Part shown: positions 1-11,380 of the stretch, in pieces | How positions within the stretch are numbered: position 1 is the stretch's first letter | Layout: each line of letters begins with the position of its first letter | Origin: Vespula vulgaris | Taxonomy: Eukaryota > Arthropoda > Insecta > Hymenoptera > Vespidae | Assembly: GCF_905475345.1 (NCBI RefSeq) | Contig: NC_066587.1 | Location: 4,339,070-4,403,069, forward strand | DNA length: 64,000 nt | Direction: 5' to 3' | Made by a program: the position numbers and the translations under genes | The notes under the pieces: model-generated | What the model saw: only the letters and a program-made list of their open reading frames with translations | What the model was told of the DNA's origin: nothing | The model's database searches: none

Positions 1-222
1 GGTTGGAATAATATCCAATACGACCGTAATAAGATCTAATGCAAGTAATGAGTTATGAGCTTTCGTAAGTCTCACATAAAAATTCAAGAAAGAATATTCT
101 ATTTTTTTTTTTTCTGCGAACTCTGTGAACTAAGTTTTTCGGTCAGTATATTTGAAATAATCAATTTCTTCGAACGAAAGAAAAAAACAAATAAAGCTGT
201 ATCTACGAAAAATATTAAAAAA
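1..222 (+). promoter_or_regulatory. 5' flank of the first T1 receptor gene, cut by the window edge
   Basis: This stretch carries the conserved T1 upstream block: AATATCCAATA, then a CAAG-AATGAGTTATGAGC stretch, then TCACAT. The same block stands about 150-270 bp before every other T1 start (near 8,410, 13,445, 21,730 and 35,630). Its conservation between paralogues that differ in introns suggests promoter function, but recent duplication alone could also explain it. An open frame runs from 55 into the gene; the start at 223 is preferred because all T1 paralogues begin there. Confidence 0.5.
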
Positions 223-1967
223 ATGTCTTTCTCGACTGAATTTCGACGTAGCATCAAACCATTGATAATAATGAATTCGATTTTTACCACTGGCCTAGTG
301 GAATATTTCGTTGATGATAATATTAACGTGATCGGTATGGTTTATATTTGCTTCTCTATTATTTTCTATCTGTCGATGACCTATGTATTTTCATTTACCT
401 CGAAAATGTTTGAATATAAACAACCATTCGTTTCAATAATAATGTGCAAGTTATATATATATAGCAACTACTTGTCTCACATTAACACCATTGTTGCTGG
501 GATTCTCAGAAAAAAGGTGAAATTTTGTGTTCTTTTATAGTTTATTGAATTTACCGAAATTTTTATCTTACGCCATTTTCCGTTATTTTTTACAGAAAGT
601 AAGACGCTTCACGTTGCAAATAGAAAATTGTATTCGAACTATGGATGAACTGAATATACCAAAGAATTTGTCTCAATTTTTTTGGCAACAGTGTTATCTA
701 ATTTTATTCTTCGTTTTTATCTTACTAAGTATGATGATAGTAGATTATCAATGGTTAATATCATTCGGGACTAAATACTGGATAGTATTAATTTTCTTCT
801 ACCTAGGACGTTATCCCTTTATCATATCATTAGTAGCCGACATTACTTTCGTATTCTGGATGAGGCAAGTAAATCATTTGATCTATCTCAAAAAAATACT
901 TATCAAATGTTAATCTTAAAAAATGCAAATCTTAAACATAAAATAGGTATATAAAGATAAAATTTAGTCAATTGAACGAATTATTAAAAAGCATGTTGAC
1001 GAGTACTATCGATTCACCGCAACATAAAAGAGTTCTTCGAAGCAGGATTAATGAGAGAAACAATTCTCTGTCACTTAATACACACCGAAAGATTAATTCG
1101 AATAAAGACGTAATCAAGATAAAAAAAGCCAGGTAATTCTAATATAGTGCAATTTTATAAGATAATTATTTTGATTTTTTATATTTTTCATTTTTTATCG
1201 AAGGGAAATACATCTGGAATTAATCAAATCTGCTAGGAATATAAACGATGCGTACAATTTACATATCTTAATATCTATATCTGCAGCTTTCATTTTTATT
1301 ATTATTATGGCTTCCGATGTGTACTATTTCTTAACAATTATGGACTACCACACGGAATTGTTACAATCGTTTACCTTCTTATTTTGGATTTCCTATTGTA
1401 TGTTAAACATCATTATAATAACTCACGTATGTTCAAGAACTGTAACGGAGGTATGTTCCTTAAAAATGTTCATTGTTTTCTTTTACTATACATTTGCTTT
1501 CACATTTCAGCGAAATATCGAAGGAAACAAGTATTGATATTATGTCATATTTCTTTACATGCGGCGAACACCGGAGATATCCTTTGTGAATTGTACGAAC
1601 CATCAACCAGCAAGGAATTTCGTTCCGCGGTAATGATTAATAAATGAAAATTTATGATAAATTAATATTGATATTTTATAATACTTTCAGATTTATGACT
1701 TTACTCTACAGCATATTCAAAACCCACTGATCTTTAAAGTTTGTGGCTTTTTTGATCTCGACTATACTTTGATACGTAGTGTATGTTGAAAGTATACTTT
1801 TTATAATATAGATCTATAGATTTATATTTAAATTATAGATGATTAATATTTATTACTTGTAGATGATCGTTACCATCACGACTTACTTTGTTATTTTTAT
1901 TCAAGTAGGAGACGCACCATCGCAAGTTTTCTTTAACAATTCGACGTTATCAACTAACAATTCGTGA
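223..1967 (+). CDS. Gustatory receptor, type T1 (GR-1)
   Basis: This is a seven-transmembrane insect gustatory receptor, by family a ligand-gated cation channel in the dendritic membrane of chemosensory neurons; the ligand is unknown. Coding exons are 223-516, 596-864, 947-1132, 1204-1450, 1561-1629, 1691-1780 and 1863-1967, giving 419 residues, normal for GRs. Exon 3 is a hydrophilic intracellular loop with the family block IDSPQHKRVLR. Exon 5 gives NTGDILCELYEPSTS, exon 6 gives CGFFDLDYTLIRS, and exon 7 carries the GR signature as TTYFVIFIQ. Intron 2 starts GCAAGT (a GC donor). Intron 4 lacks an AG at the frame-required boundary (sequence ACAT, then G1561). No stop or frameshift is seen. 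The exon 5 start is inferred from the frame and from T3 homologues. Confidence 0.88.
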
Positions 1968-2229
1968 AATTTGTATCAACAATTTGTATCATTTTACAAA
2001 TTTATCTGGAATTATAGAAAATTAAAAAAAAATCTTTGTAATATTTATCACATCCAAATTTTTATATTAATCTGTTTATATTTCTTTTATCAAACGTGTT
2101 TTTTATTTATAATAGTTATATTTTTGTTAAAAAGTATGAATATGAATGAGTATGAATATACACAATAATACTAAGGAAATTATTATCAATTATTGTCAGG
2201 AATACGTAACAATAATGAAGAGATTTTTC

Positions 2230-2590
2230 TATTCATTACAATGATTTTGTATTGCTGAAAATATTCGATAAAGATTCTTGTCGTTAATTGTATCTGTAAT
2301 AGAACAACGAAAGAGGCTTTGATACATTATTATATTTTATATAACGATTTTATAATTCTTCTAGGCTAAACATATCAGTGAAGTTATATACAGATTTGAT
2401 TTTTACATTGTTAGTATTACAACAAAAATCTCAAATAAATTAAAAATCTAGTATTTATTTTAATTTAGTAAATTTAAAAAGTGACGAATAATAAGAAACA
2501 TAATTATTCATTATGTCGGTATCATAATGCCATACATAATTATCATAGAAATAAGCGATACAAATAAACGATTCAATAAAAAAAAGGATC
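2230..2590 (+). pseudogene. Relic of a type T3 gustatory receptor (a)
   Basis: Fragments can be aligned by eye with the intact T3 genes at 24,695 and 33,212. About 2,270-2,315 matches the end of exon 4 (GTATCTGTAATAGAACAACG, then AAAGAG). About 2,350-2,400 matches the intron 4 acceptor TTCTTCTAG with the start of exon 5. About 2,505-2,580 matches exon 7 (GGTATCATAATGCCATACAT). Exons 1-3 and 6 are not recognisable and stops are present. It sits between T1 gene GR-1 and T2 gene GR-2, exactly where the cassette order predicts a T3 gene. Confidence 0.7.
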
Positions 2591-2689
2591 ATAAATCTGC
2601 AATTGTCTTTCATCTTGTGAATAGTAGAAAGGAGAAAAATATTATATAAAAATTTACGAGTGAATTTTTTTATGAAATGACAAAGAATA

Positions 2690-3064
2690 AATGTTTTTAT
2701 TCGTAGTCTACTTTAGTAACGATAAAATATAACGTCAATATAATGGTCTGCTTAATGAATAATTTCTTATCGATTTTAATTTGAAAACGAGATAATGTAT
2801 ATGAATATGTATGAATACCTTTCATTGAAAAGATAAGATCATAGAAAATATTTAACATGTAGAACAAATAGAAAAATAGTATATTATATCAAGCTACATG
2901 CAGGTAAAAATATTATCTATTATGGAAAAACTCCTAGTATAATAACAACAGAAAGACTGGTAGTAAGAATTAGTGTCGTTCGAAAACTTCAGCAAGTAGT
3001 TTCTTATAAATAAGAAAAAATATTTAAATATTTTTTTCAGAAAGTGAAAAGTTATATTTTTAAA
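2690..3064 (+). promoter_or_regulatory. Conserved T2 upstream region
   Basis: This is the flank common to all T2 genes: an AACGAGATAATG-TATGAATACCTTTCAT stretch, a block with AAGCTACATGCAGGTAAAA, then AGAAAGTGAAAAGTTATATT just before the start codon. The blocks recur at 5,990-6,290, 11,040-11,370, 16,140-16,430, 19,270-19,600, 26,690-26,990 and 30,110-30,490. A promoter and 5' UTR role is inferred from position and repeated conservation. Between 1,968 and 2,230 I see nothing beyond AT-rich 3' flank. Confidence 0.45.
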
Positions 3065-4843
3065 ATGTTTAAGTCAAAAGAGTTTCAACGATCCGTTATG
3101 CCACTAATTATCGCAAATTCGATCGTTTGTACTGGTTTATTAGAATACTTCGTTAATCGAACAATTCGTATGATTGGTTTTGTTTATGTCATTTGTTGTT
3201 CAGTTTATTACAGTTTCTTATTTTTTGCTGTTAAAGATATAATTAATACTTTTATGAATCTTCAAGCAACAGATATGTTGGGAATAATTACCAAATTTTC
3301 GTTTATTCAAAACAGTTTCTTGTATGGTCTAATAATTTTTGCTGGTTTTACGAGAAAAAAGGTACAATGTTTATGATTAATCGAAGAGTTTTTTTTATGA
3401 TTATTAAATTATATATTATATACAAGATTATATATGTATTATATACAAAAATTTTCGAATAACTTGATAAATGAATTCGTTTTTACAGTGGGTAAAATTG
3501 TTCCTAGAACAATTAGAAGTTTCTACACAAAGAATTGACGAACTTAACGTATCGAAAAATTATTCTTTTCTTTTTTGGTATCAATGTATCGCAGGAATAA
3601 TATTGATATTTGTGATATCAGGCTATATTATTACCAATATTTTTTGGTTCTCTGATTGCAACTTATCGATAGATTACAGTTTGGTATTACAGTTCTATTA
3701 CTTCGAAACTTATCCTTCCATCGTAATGATAATCACCGACTTTACTTTCATTTTCTGGACCAGGCAAGTCAATCACTTTATTTATTACAAAGAAAGATGA
3801 ATATTTATTAAATATAACAAGTAATTTCATATAGATATGTAAAGATCAATTTTCGTCAATTGAATACTGTACTTCAAAATATGCTGACAACAACTATCGG
3901 TTCTCCTCAACATAAGAGAGTGCTTCGAATAAAGGATAATTGGGAAGATGATTCTTCGTTATCTACTATTTATCGAACATACAAAACGAATGAAAACCTT
4001 ATTAAATTAAAGAGAATCAAGTGAGTAATTATTCCGAAACAGTTTATTATTTTTTTGAAATTTTTACCAATTTTCTCTTATTCTTTTCTTTAAAGGCAAA
4101 TCTATTTGGAATTAATAAAGTGTGCTAGAATTATTAACGAGGCTTATGGATTGCAAATACTTTTATCCATGTCTTCATCTCTCATAAATATTACCATATT
4201 GTTATACAGTTTATATGCTAACATACTTATAACAAACATATCTGTCAATTGGATTCAAGAATTCTTTGCCCATTTCTATTGCATTTTCTTTCTCATCTTT
4301 CGAATTTTTCTAATATGCAACATATGCGAGACAACGATGACAGAAGTATATTCTCTTTAACAATTTCTATTCTTTCTTTCTTTCTTAATAGAAGTACATA
4401 TTGATTTTCCTTATTTTGTTATATGTCGCGAACACTGGAGACATTCTTTATGAATTATACGAACCTTCGACCAGCAAAAAATTCCGCGATGAAGTGAGAA
4501 ACAATTTTTATCAATTTTTAATGTTGGGATATATATAATATATATAAAATTTATAATTTTTTCTTTCAGATTTGTGATATTTTGTATCAGTTGGTTCAGA
4601 ATCGTTTGAAATTTACCGCGTGCGGTTTTTATGATATAGGTCATACATTTATATACACTGTAAGTTGAAAATATGATCATTGATTCCTTTTATTTTTCAT
4701 TTTATAAAAATTTAATATTTTCGTGCATATTTCAGACGATCGGTTCGATTACTACGTATCTCATTATTTTGATTCAAATTGGAGGTGAACCTAATACTTT
4801 TAATATATATAATATGAAGAATATTTCACTATCAACGATTTAA
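3065..4843 (+). CDS. Gustatory receptor, type T2 (GR-2)
   Basis: Exons are 3065-3361, 3489-3763, 3835-4020, 4096-4345, 4425-4493, 4570-4659 and 4736-4843, giving 424 residues. The start at 3065 (MFKSKEFQRSVMPLI) is shared with the other T2 genes; an in-frame GTG at 3044 is not needed. Exon 3 has SPQHKRVLRIKDNWEDD, exon 4 ends NICETTMTE, and the last exon has TTYLIILIQ. Intron 2 has a GC donor (GCAAGTC at 3764). Intron 4 again has no AG at the expected boundary (TATAT, then G4425). A canonical TAG at 4389-4391 would give an in-frame exon 5 longer by 11 codons, so the exon 5 start is uncertain. No disabling change is seen. Confidence 0.88.
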
Positions 4844-5830
4844 ATAATAAATTAAATCCTTTTCTTATTCCACAAATATATCGTTATAATAAGGACTTAT
4901 CTTTTAAACAGTATCATATTTTGTTTTACGTCGCATCTTTTCATCTTTTCTATGACAATGAAAAGAAAGGAAAAAGGGAAATGAATAAATACTAGGAGAA
5001 TATAACATTTACGTGATAAATATTTTCTAATTAATTTCTATGGGGTAAAAAGGTAAAGTTCATTTAAACATTGTTTCCTAACTAATGAAATTATTTCAAG
5101 AGTATACTTTAAGATTATACTTTATTTCTAATTATGTCCGATAATTATGATAGACATATTTCTGCTATTATTAAAAAAATGAATAATAAATTAACATCAT
5201 ATAAAAATTGGTCATGTCGATTAGATTAATTGGAATTAAAACTAATAGTAATATCGAATTTCATAAAAGAACATTTAAGACACACGCTATATCTAATAAA
5301 ATGATTAATTTCTCGTTAATCTCCTTATTTTCATTTTGTATAATATTACTTTTAATAATATTTCTTTCAAAGATAAATATGATTACAAAATGCAGATATT
5401 ATTCAAATAAATGAATAAATAATATGATGGATTATATGATCAAAAAGATAATTTTTCTAAGCTATATTAAAATACATTTTAATCATTTTTTATTATCTAT
5501 TATAATGAACTACGTGCAATGTAATTTTTTGTATATCTTGATAGTTTCGTTGTCAGTACGGCAATTATTTATTTTTTTATGTTAAAGCATTTTATTTTAT
5601 TTTTATTAAAAAGAATAACATAATAAGAAATATAATAAGAAGAAATATTGAAAAAACATGGATTATGGTATTTATTGCCATTACCACTGTTTTAGACATT
5701 ATTACGACTTATTTAAAATTACACAATTTAAAAAACAATTATTTAACATTCTATCGTCATTATGTCACGACTGCAATTTACGAATTACATAATACCATGA
5801 TACAAATAAATAATTCAATAAATACAAATT
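4844..5830 (+). pseudogene. Lost T1 plus relic of a T3 receptor (b)
   Basis: After the GR-2 3' flank, a scrap of T1 5' flank (about 5,035-5,075) passes directly into T1 3'-flank-like sequence near 5,135. This suggests a deleted T1 gene body. From about 5,180 to 5,690 the sequence follows the 5' flank of the intact T3 gene at 24,695 (compare 23,990-24,420, including a TATCTTGATAGTTTC stretch and the AATAAGAAATA-AATAA tract). About 5,785-5,825 matches T3 exon 7 (ACCATGATACAAATAAATAA). All intervening T3 exons are gone. The small open frames at 5,208 and 5,665 lie in this decayed sequence and are not conserved. Confidence 0.6.
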
Positions 5831-5989
5831 ATAAATTCTTATCTTTGCCCCATTCAATTGTATAAAATATAGAAGCGTTATTATAAAAATTTACAAATTT
5901 TTAAATGAGATATTATTGCAAAAGTGAATAAATGTTCTTATTTGTTGACTGTATTCATAAAAATAAAAATTAATATCAAGATAATATTC

Positions 5990-6304
5990 CAGCGAGGAAA
6001 TAATTTCTTATTAATTTTCATTTGATAACGAGGTAAAGTGTATGAACACCTTTTATCAAAGAGACAAGAATGAATTTAATATGATGAAAAAAGTAGGGTA
6101 AATATGGAAGTGGTAGTTCTTATTCCAAGCTACATGCAAGTCACGATAATATCTATTACGAAAACAGTTTAAGTATAACAAGAAAGGCATTAGTATTATT
6201 CGATAACTACAGTAAGAAGTCATTCGAAATTCTAAGAAAAGTAAAATTTTTTTTGAAAGTGAAAAGTGCTATATTCAATAATAAAAATTACAAAAATCTT
6301 TAAA
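5990..6304 (+). promoter_or_regulatory. T2 upstream region of GR-3
   Basis: It contains the T2 flank blocks GATAACGAGGTAA, AAGAGACAAGAATGAATTTA, AAGCTACATGCAAGTCACGA and GAAAGTGAAAAGTGCTATAT. It closely resembles 11,040-11,380 upstream of GR-5. Identity becomes almost perfect from about 6,252 into the coding sequence (see the gene-conversion finding). Confidence 0.45.
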
Positions 6305-8129
6305 ATGTTCCGATCGAAGGAGTTTCAACGTTCCGTTATGCCATTGATTATCGCTAATTCGATTGTTTGCACCGGTCTACTAGAATACTTCATTAATCGA
6401 ACGATTCGAAGGATTGGCTTTGTTTATGCCATTTGTTGTATACTTTACTACACTACATTATTTTTTACGTTGAAGCAAATAATGGAGTTTTTTATAAGTA
6501 ATGAAATGACAGAAATTTCAAAAATAACGATAAAATTTTCGTATGTCCATAACGCTTTCCTCTATATCATAACAATTCTCGCTGGTTTAACGAGAAGACA
6601 GGTAGAGATTTTGTGATTAATTGATAAATTTTTCCTTTGAGTGATTATTGAATTATTAAGAGTTATATATTACGTATAATAATTCCATTACAGAAAATAC
6701 AACTATTTATAGAACAACTCGAAATTTGTATACAAGGAATTGATGAACTTAATGTATCGAGAAATTATTCTTCTTTTTTACGATACCAGTGTATCGCAGG
6801 AGTAATTTTAATTTTTATAATATTAGGCTTAATTACATCTAATCTTCTTTGGTTTTCCTATTACAACTTATTGTTAGACTACACTTTAATATTACAATTC
6901 TACTATTTCGAAACTTATCCTGCCATCATAGCTACGATTATTGATTTCACTTTTATCTTTTGGGTCAGGCAAGTCTATCGTTTCATTTATTACAAAAAGA
7001 TATCAATATTAGCTAAACCTTAACGAATGATCTTATTAAAATAGGTATATAAAAATGTTATTTGGTCAATTAAACGCTGTACTTCAAAGCATGCTGGCGA
7101 CAACTATCAATTCTCCACAACATAAGAGAGTTCTTCGAATGAAAGATAACTGGGAAGATGATTCTTTGTTATCTACTATTTATCGAACGTATAAAGCGAA
7201 TAAAAATCTTATGAAATTAAAGAGAATCAAGTAAGTACTTATTCCGAAATAGTTTATTATTTTTTGGGGATTTTTATCAGTTTTCTCTTATTCTCTTCAT
7301 TCAAGACAAATCCATTTGGAATTAATAAAATGTGCCGTTATTCTAAACGAGGGTTATGGAACACAAATTCTTCTATCCATGTCTTCATCCCTTATAATTA
7401 TCGTTACAGTATTATACAATCTATATTCTGTACTAATTACAAACGAATATGATAATCGGATAAAAAGCACTTACGTACATTTCTGTTGGATTTTTCATTT
7501 CGTCATTAAAGTTTTTATAATAAGCAATATATGCGAGACAACGATGACAGAAGTATGTTCTCATTAACTCTACTTATTCTGTTTTATTTTTTAACTTTTC
7601 TCAGTGATATATCTGATATTTACAAAATGTACAATTTTTTGTGAAATTTTGTTTTGGAACTTTGAGAAATGTTAATAGAAGTCTATATTCAATTCTTTTA
7701 TTTTTCTATATGCCATGAATACTGGAGACATTCTTTATGAATTATATGAACCTTCGACCAGCCGAAGATTTCGTGATGAAGTAAGAAACAATTTCTATCA
7801 ATTTTTGGTATCGGGATATGTACAAAGTATATAGAATTTATAATTGCTTCTTTCAGATCCGTGATTTTACATTTCAACTAGTACAAAATCGCTTGACGTT
7901 TACCGCCTGCGGATTTTATGATCTAAATCATACATTCATATACAGTGTAAATTGAAAATATTATCAATATCACTTCTATTATCTTTAATTTTATAATAAT
8001 TTAATATTTCTATATATGTTCTAGATAATCGGTTCGATTGCTACCTATCTTGTTATTCTTATTCAAGCTGAAGATAGATTTAAAGTATTGTCTAACAATA
8101 CGAATCATAATTCAACGTCGGTGATATAA
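6305..8129 (+). CDS. Gustatory receptor, type T2 (GR-3)
   Basis: Exons are 6305-6601, 6694-6968, 7045-7230, 7306-7552, 7712-7780, 7857-7946 and 8025-8129, giving 422 residues. The first 65 or so residues are identical to GR-5 and then the two proteins diverge abruptly. Exon 4 ends NICETTMTE, exon 5 reads NTGDILYELYEPSTS, and the signature is ATYLVILIQ. Intron 2 has a GC donor (6969). Intron 4 is longer (159 bp) than in most T1 genes and ends TATAT before G7712 with no AG. A TAG at 7676-7678 would add 11 codons in frame. The gene appears intact. Confidence 0.88.
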
Positions 8130-8658
8130 TCAATGAATTGAAATACTTCTTTATTCGATAAATGTATCGCATGTACTTGACACAACCTTAAACAGAATGA
8201 TGTTTCGTTTCACATGACACCTTTTACATTTTAGACATCAACAAAAAAAAAAAACAAAAAACTGAAGAAGAGAAAAAGATAATATCTGCGTAATGAATAA
8301 TTTTTTATTAATTTCTATAGGGTAAGAAGATAATAAATGTAAGTGGGTTTCGTCGATCAATATCATAGAATAAAAGAAAAGTTCCCCCTCTTCGAATGGA
8401 AACGTAAGTCAGCATAATATCCAATAGGAACGTAATATGGTATAACGTAAGCGATGAGTTTTAGGCGGTCGTAGTGTTACATCAAAACTCCACAGAGAAT
8501 GCTCCGCATTCATTTCTTTTCTTTAAATTTTGAATAATATATTGTTTCATCAGTCCGTTGGAAATAATTAATATAATTATAATAATACTAATAATTAGTG
8601 CTTTTGAGGCAAGAAGAAGAAAATAAATACAACTGTTTTTTCGAAGAATACATTAAAA
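8130..8658 (+). promoter_or_regulatory. T2 3' flank and T1 upstream region of GR-4
   Basis: The first 250 bp are AT-rich 3' flank resembling that of the other T2 genes (a CTTTATTCGATAAATGTATC stretch). At 8,400-8,515 stands the T1 upstream block: CATAATATCCAATAGGAACG, then GCGATGAGTTTTAGGCGGTC, then ACATCAAAACTCCAC. It is followed by an A-rich leader up to the start codon. There is no gene in between. Confidence 0.5.
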
Positions 8659-10401
8659 ATGTCTCTCTCGACTGAATTTCGACGTAGCATCAAACCGTTG
8701 ATTATAATGAATTCCATTTTTACCACTGGTCTACTTGAATATTTCGACGATGATAAAATTAATGCGATCGGCATGATTTATATTTTCTTCTATATTATTT
8801 TTTACGTTTTTATAGCTATCGAATTTTCATTTTGCATAGGAATTAATACATATAAACAACCGTCCATTTCACAATATACGTATCTAGTTACCGTTTATAA
8901 CGGTTATGTGGTTCACTTTTTTACCATTATCTATGGTGTCCTCAGACGAAAGGTGAAAATTTCTATTCTTCTAATTTCATTTCATCACTTATGGCATCCT
9001 CAATTATTTTTTGCAGAAAGTGAGACGTTTCATAATACAAATAGAAAATTGTATTCGAACTATGCATCAATTGAATATACCGATGAATTTGTCTAAGTAT
9101 TTTTTACAGCAATGTTATATAATGTTATTCTTGGTTTTCATCTTAATAACTATGATAATCGTCAATTACGATTGGTTAGTATCACTCAAAGTTAACCATT
9201 GGACAATTTTTCTTTTCTTTTTCCTCATAAATTATCCTGTCATCATATGGTTATTAACCGATTTAACTTTCATATTTTGGATGAGGCAAGTAAAAAGTTT
9301 GTTATTTATCATAAAAAAGTTAATATTTAAGAATTTCTAACGATACTTAAATCAAAAACAGGAATATACAGATAAAATTCAGTCAATTGAACGAAATGCT
9401 GAAAAACATGCTTACAACTACCATCGATTCCCCACAACATAAAAGAATTCTTCGGATAAGGAATAACAGGAAGAACAATTCTCCGTCATCTGATATTCAT
9501 CGAACGGATAAATCGAACGAAGATGTTATCACTATTAAAAAATCCAAGTAATTATTATTACATATTACAATCTTATAAAAAATATTCTCTTATTTTTTAT
9601 ATTTTTCTTCTTTTTTTATCGTAGGGAGATACATTTGGAATTAATAAAGTGTGCTCGGAAGATAAACGATGCGTACGGTTTACATATTTTATTATCCATA
9701 TTAATAAATACAATTTTAATCATTATTACAACTTATAATACGTATTATTACTTATTAACTAAAAATTATAATATGGAACCCTTACGATCTTTTATTTATT
9801 TATTTTGGATGTCTTACTTTGCGTTCAAGATCATCATTGTAAGCCACGTATGTGCAGGAACTGTCACAGAGGTATATTTCAAGTATTTATCTTTTTTTTT
9901 TTTATTATAAACTTTTTTTTCATATTTCAATGAAATATCAAAGAAAATAAGTATTGATAGTATGTCATATTTCTTTACATGCGACAAACATTGGAGATAT
10001 TCTTTGTGAATTGTACGAACCATCAACTAGCAATGAATTTTGTGCTGAGGTAATTATTGATAAAAATAAATTTACTACAAAATTAATATCAATATCTTCT
10101 GATACTTCTAGATCCGTGACTTTACTCTACAACTTATTCAAAATCCACTGTCATTTACAATCTGTGGCTTTTTTGATCTGGACTATACATTGATACGTAA
10201 TGTATGTCAAACGCATAATTTTTATTTTTTATTTTAAAATTTATATTTATATTATACACAACTAATATAGATTATTTTTAGGTGATCGCTACCGTCACAA
10301 CTTACCTCGTTATTCTCATTCAAATTGGAAACGTGCCAATAGAATTTTTCTTTGAAAATATAGCGTTATCTACTAATAATTCGGGAAAAATTTATGATTA
10401 A
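8659..10401 (+). CDS. Gustatory receptor, type T1 (GR-4)
   Basis: Exons are 8659-8952, 9017-9285, 9362-9547, 9625-9871, 9981-10049, 10112-10201 and 10282-10401, giving 424 residues. It begins MSLSTEFRRSIKPLIIMNSI. Exon 2 contains KVRRFIIQIENCIRTM, exon 3 the IDSPQHKRILR loop, and the last exon TTYLVILIQIGNVP with a tail about five residues longer than in GR-1. Intron 2 uses a GC donor (9286). Intron 4 ends ACAT before G9981. All AGs between its donor and that point lie in the wrong phase, and an in-frame TAA lies about 30 bp upstream of the boundary, so no longer exon 5 is possible. No disabling change is seen. Confidence 0.88.
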
Positions 10402-10584
10402 TGTTATTTCCAAATTAATCTATTCAAAATTTTTTGCAATCATGATCGATTATCGTAAATATGATTGAAATTACACTGACAATTCAATTTTTTACCATTG
10501 TAAGGAATATAATAGTTTAGATAATTAATCTATTTTTAGTAAACATTGAAAATTTTTGCATTAATAAAATACGAAATAATAATC

Positions 10585-10860
10585 TTTTTTCAGGAGTAGA
10601 AATATTTTCTTTGAAAATGGTAATAGATGGTAATGTATATTTCGCATTTAGTTTATATAATATTAATTGCAAACACAAAAGTATTTATGTACAATTATTT
10701 ACGTATGAACAGCATAAAAAAATTATTAAAAATGTATAAAATAATGAAGATAATAATTACGATTCATTATTCAATATATTGACATCATAGCAATGTGCAC
10801 AATTATCATAATGCCAATAAACGTTTCAATAAAATAAAGATCATAAATCACTATGATAGC
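10585..10860 (+). pseudogene. Relic of a T3 receptor (c)
   Basis: About 10,590-10,690 is a decayed T3 exon 6 with its acceptor: CAGGAGTAGAAATATTTTCT corresponds to the intact CAGGTAGAAATATTTTCTTT, followed by a GGTTTATATAAT-like block and TAATTGCAAACACA. About 10,785-10,850 is a decayed exon 7 ending in a CAATAAACG-TTCAATAAA stretch. Exons 1-5 are absent. The sequence from 10,402 to 10,585 is T1 3' flank without recognisable content. Confidence 0.7.
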
Positions 10861-11039
10861 CCTTTGTTCTATCAATAGTAAAAATTGTGAAAGAGTTATT
10901 ATAAAATTTTAATAATAAATTGTAAGATTTTATGATTGATTTTTTTATATGAAGTGATATGGTAGAAAGAATAAATGTTCTTATTTGTCGATTACATTCA
11001 AAACTAGAAAAATTAATATCAAGATAATATTCCAGTGAA

Positions 11040-11380
11040 GAAATAATTTCTTATTGATTTTCATTTGATAACGAGGTAATATGTATAAATATGTATGAAT
11101 ACCTTTTATCAAAGAGACAAGAATGAATTTAATATGATGGAAAAAGTAGGGTAAGTATGAAAGTGGTAATTCTTATTCCAAGCTGAATGAAAGTCACGAT
11201 AATATCTATTACAAAAACAGTTCGATTATAAGAAGAACAGAAAGGTTAATAGTAGCCATCAGTATCATTCGATAACCACAGCAGGAAGTCTTTCGAAACT
11301 CTAAGAAAAATTACTATAAAGTTTTTTTTTGAAAGTGAAAAGTGCTATATTCAATAACAAAAATTACAAAAATCTTTAAA
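11040..11380 (+). promoter_or_regulatory. T2 upstream region of GR-5
   Basis: It holds the T2 flank blocks (GATAACGAGGTAATATG, AAGAGACAAGAATGAATTTA, GAAAGTGAAAAGTGCTATAT). It is similar but not identical to the GR-3 flank until about 40 bp upstream of the GTG at 11,342, where identity becomes near complete. Confidence 0.45.

Noticed and set aside
55..222. N-terminal extension of GR-1
   Set aside because: The frame is open by chance upstream of the shared T1 start; no other T1 gene has it.
5208..5414. 68-codon frame between GR-2 and GR-3
   Set aside because: It falls in T3 upstream-flank relic; the same flank at 24,000-24,150 has stops in this frame.
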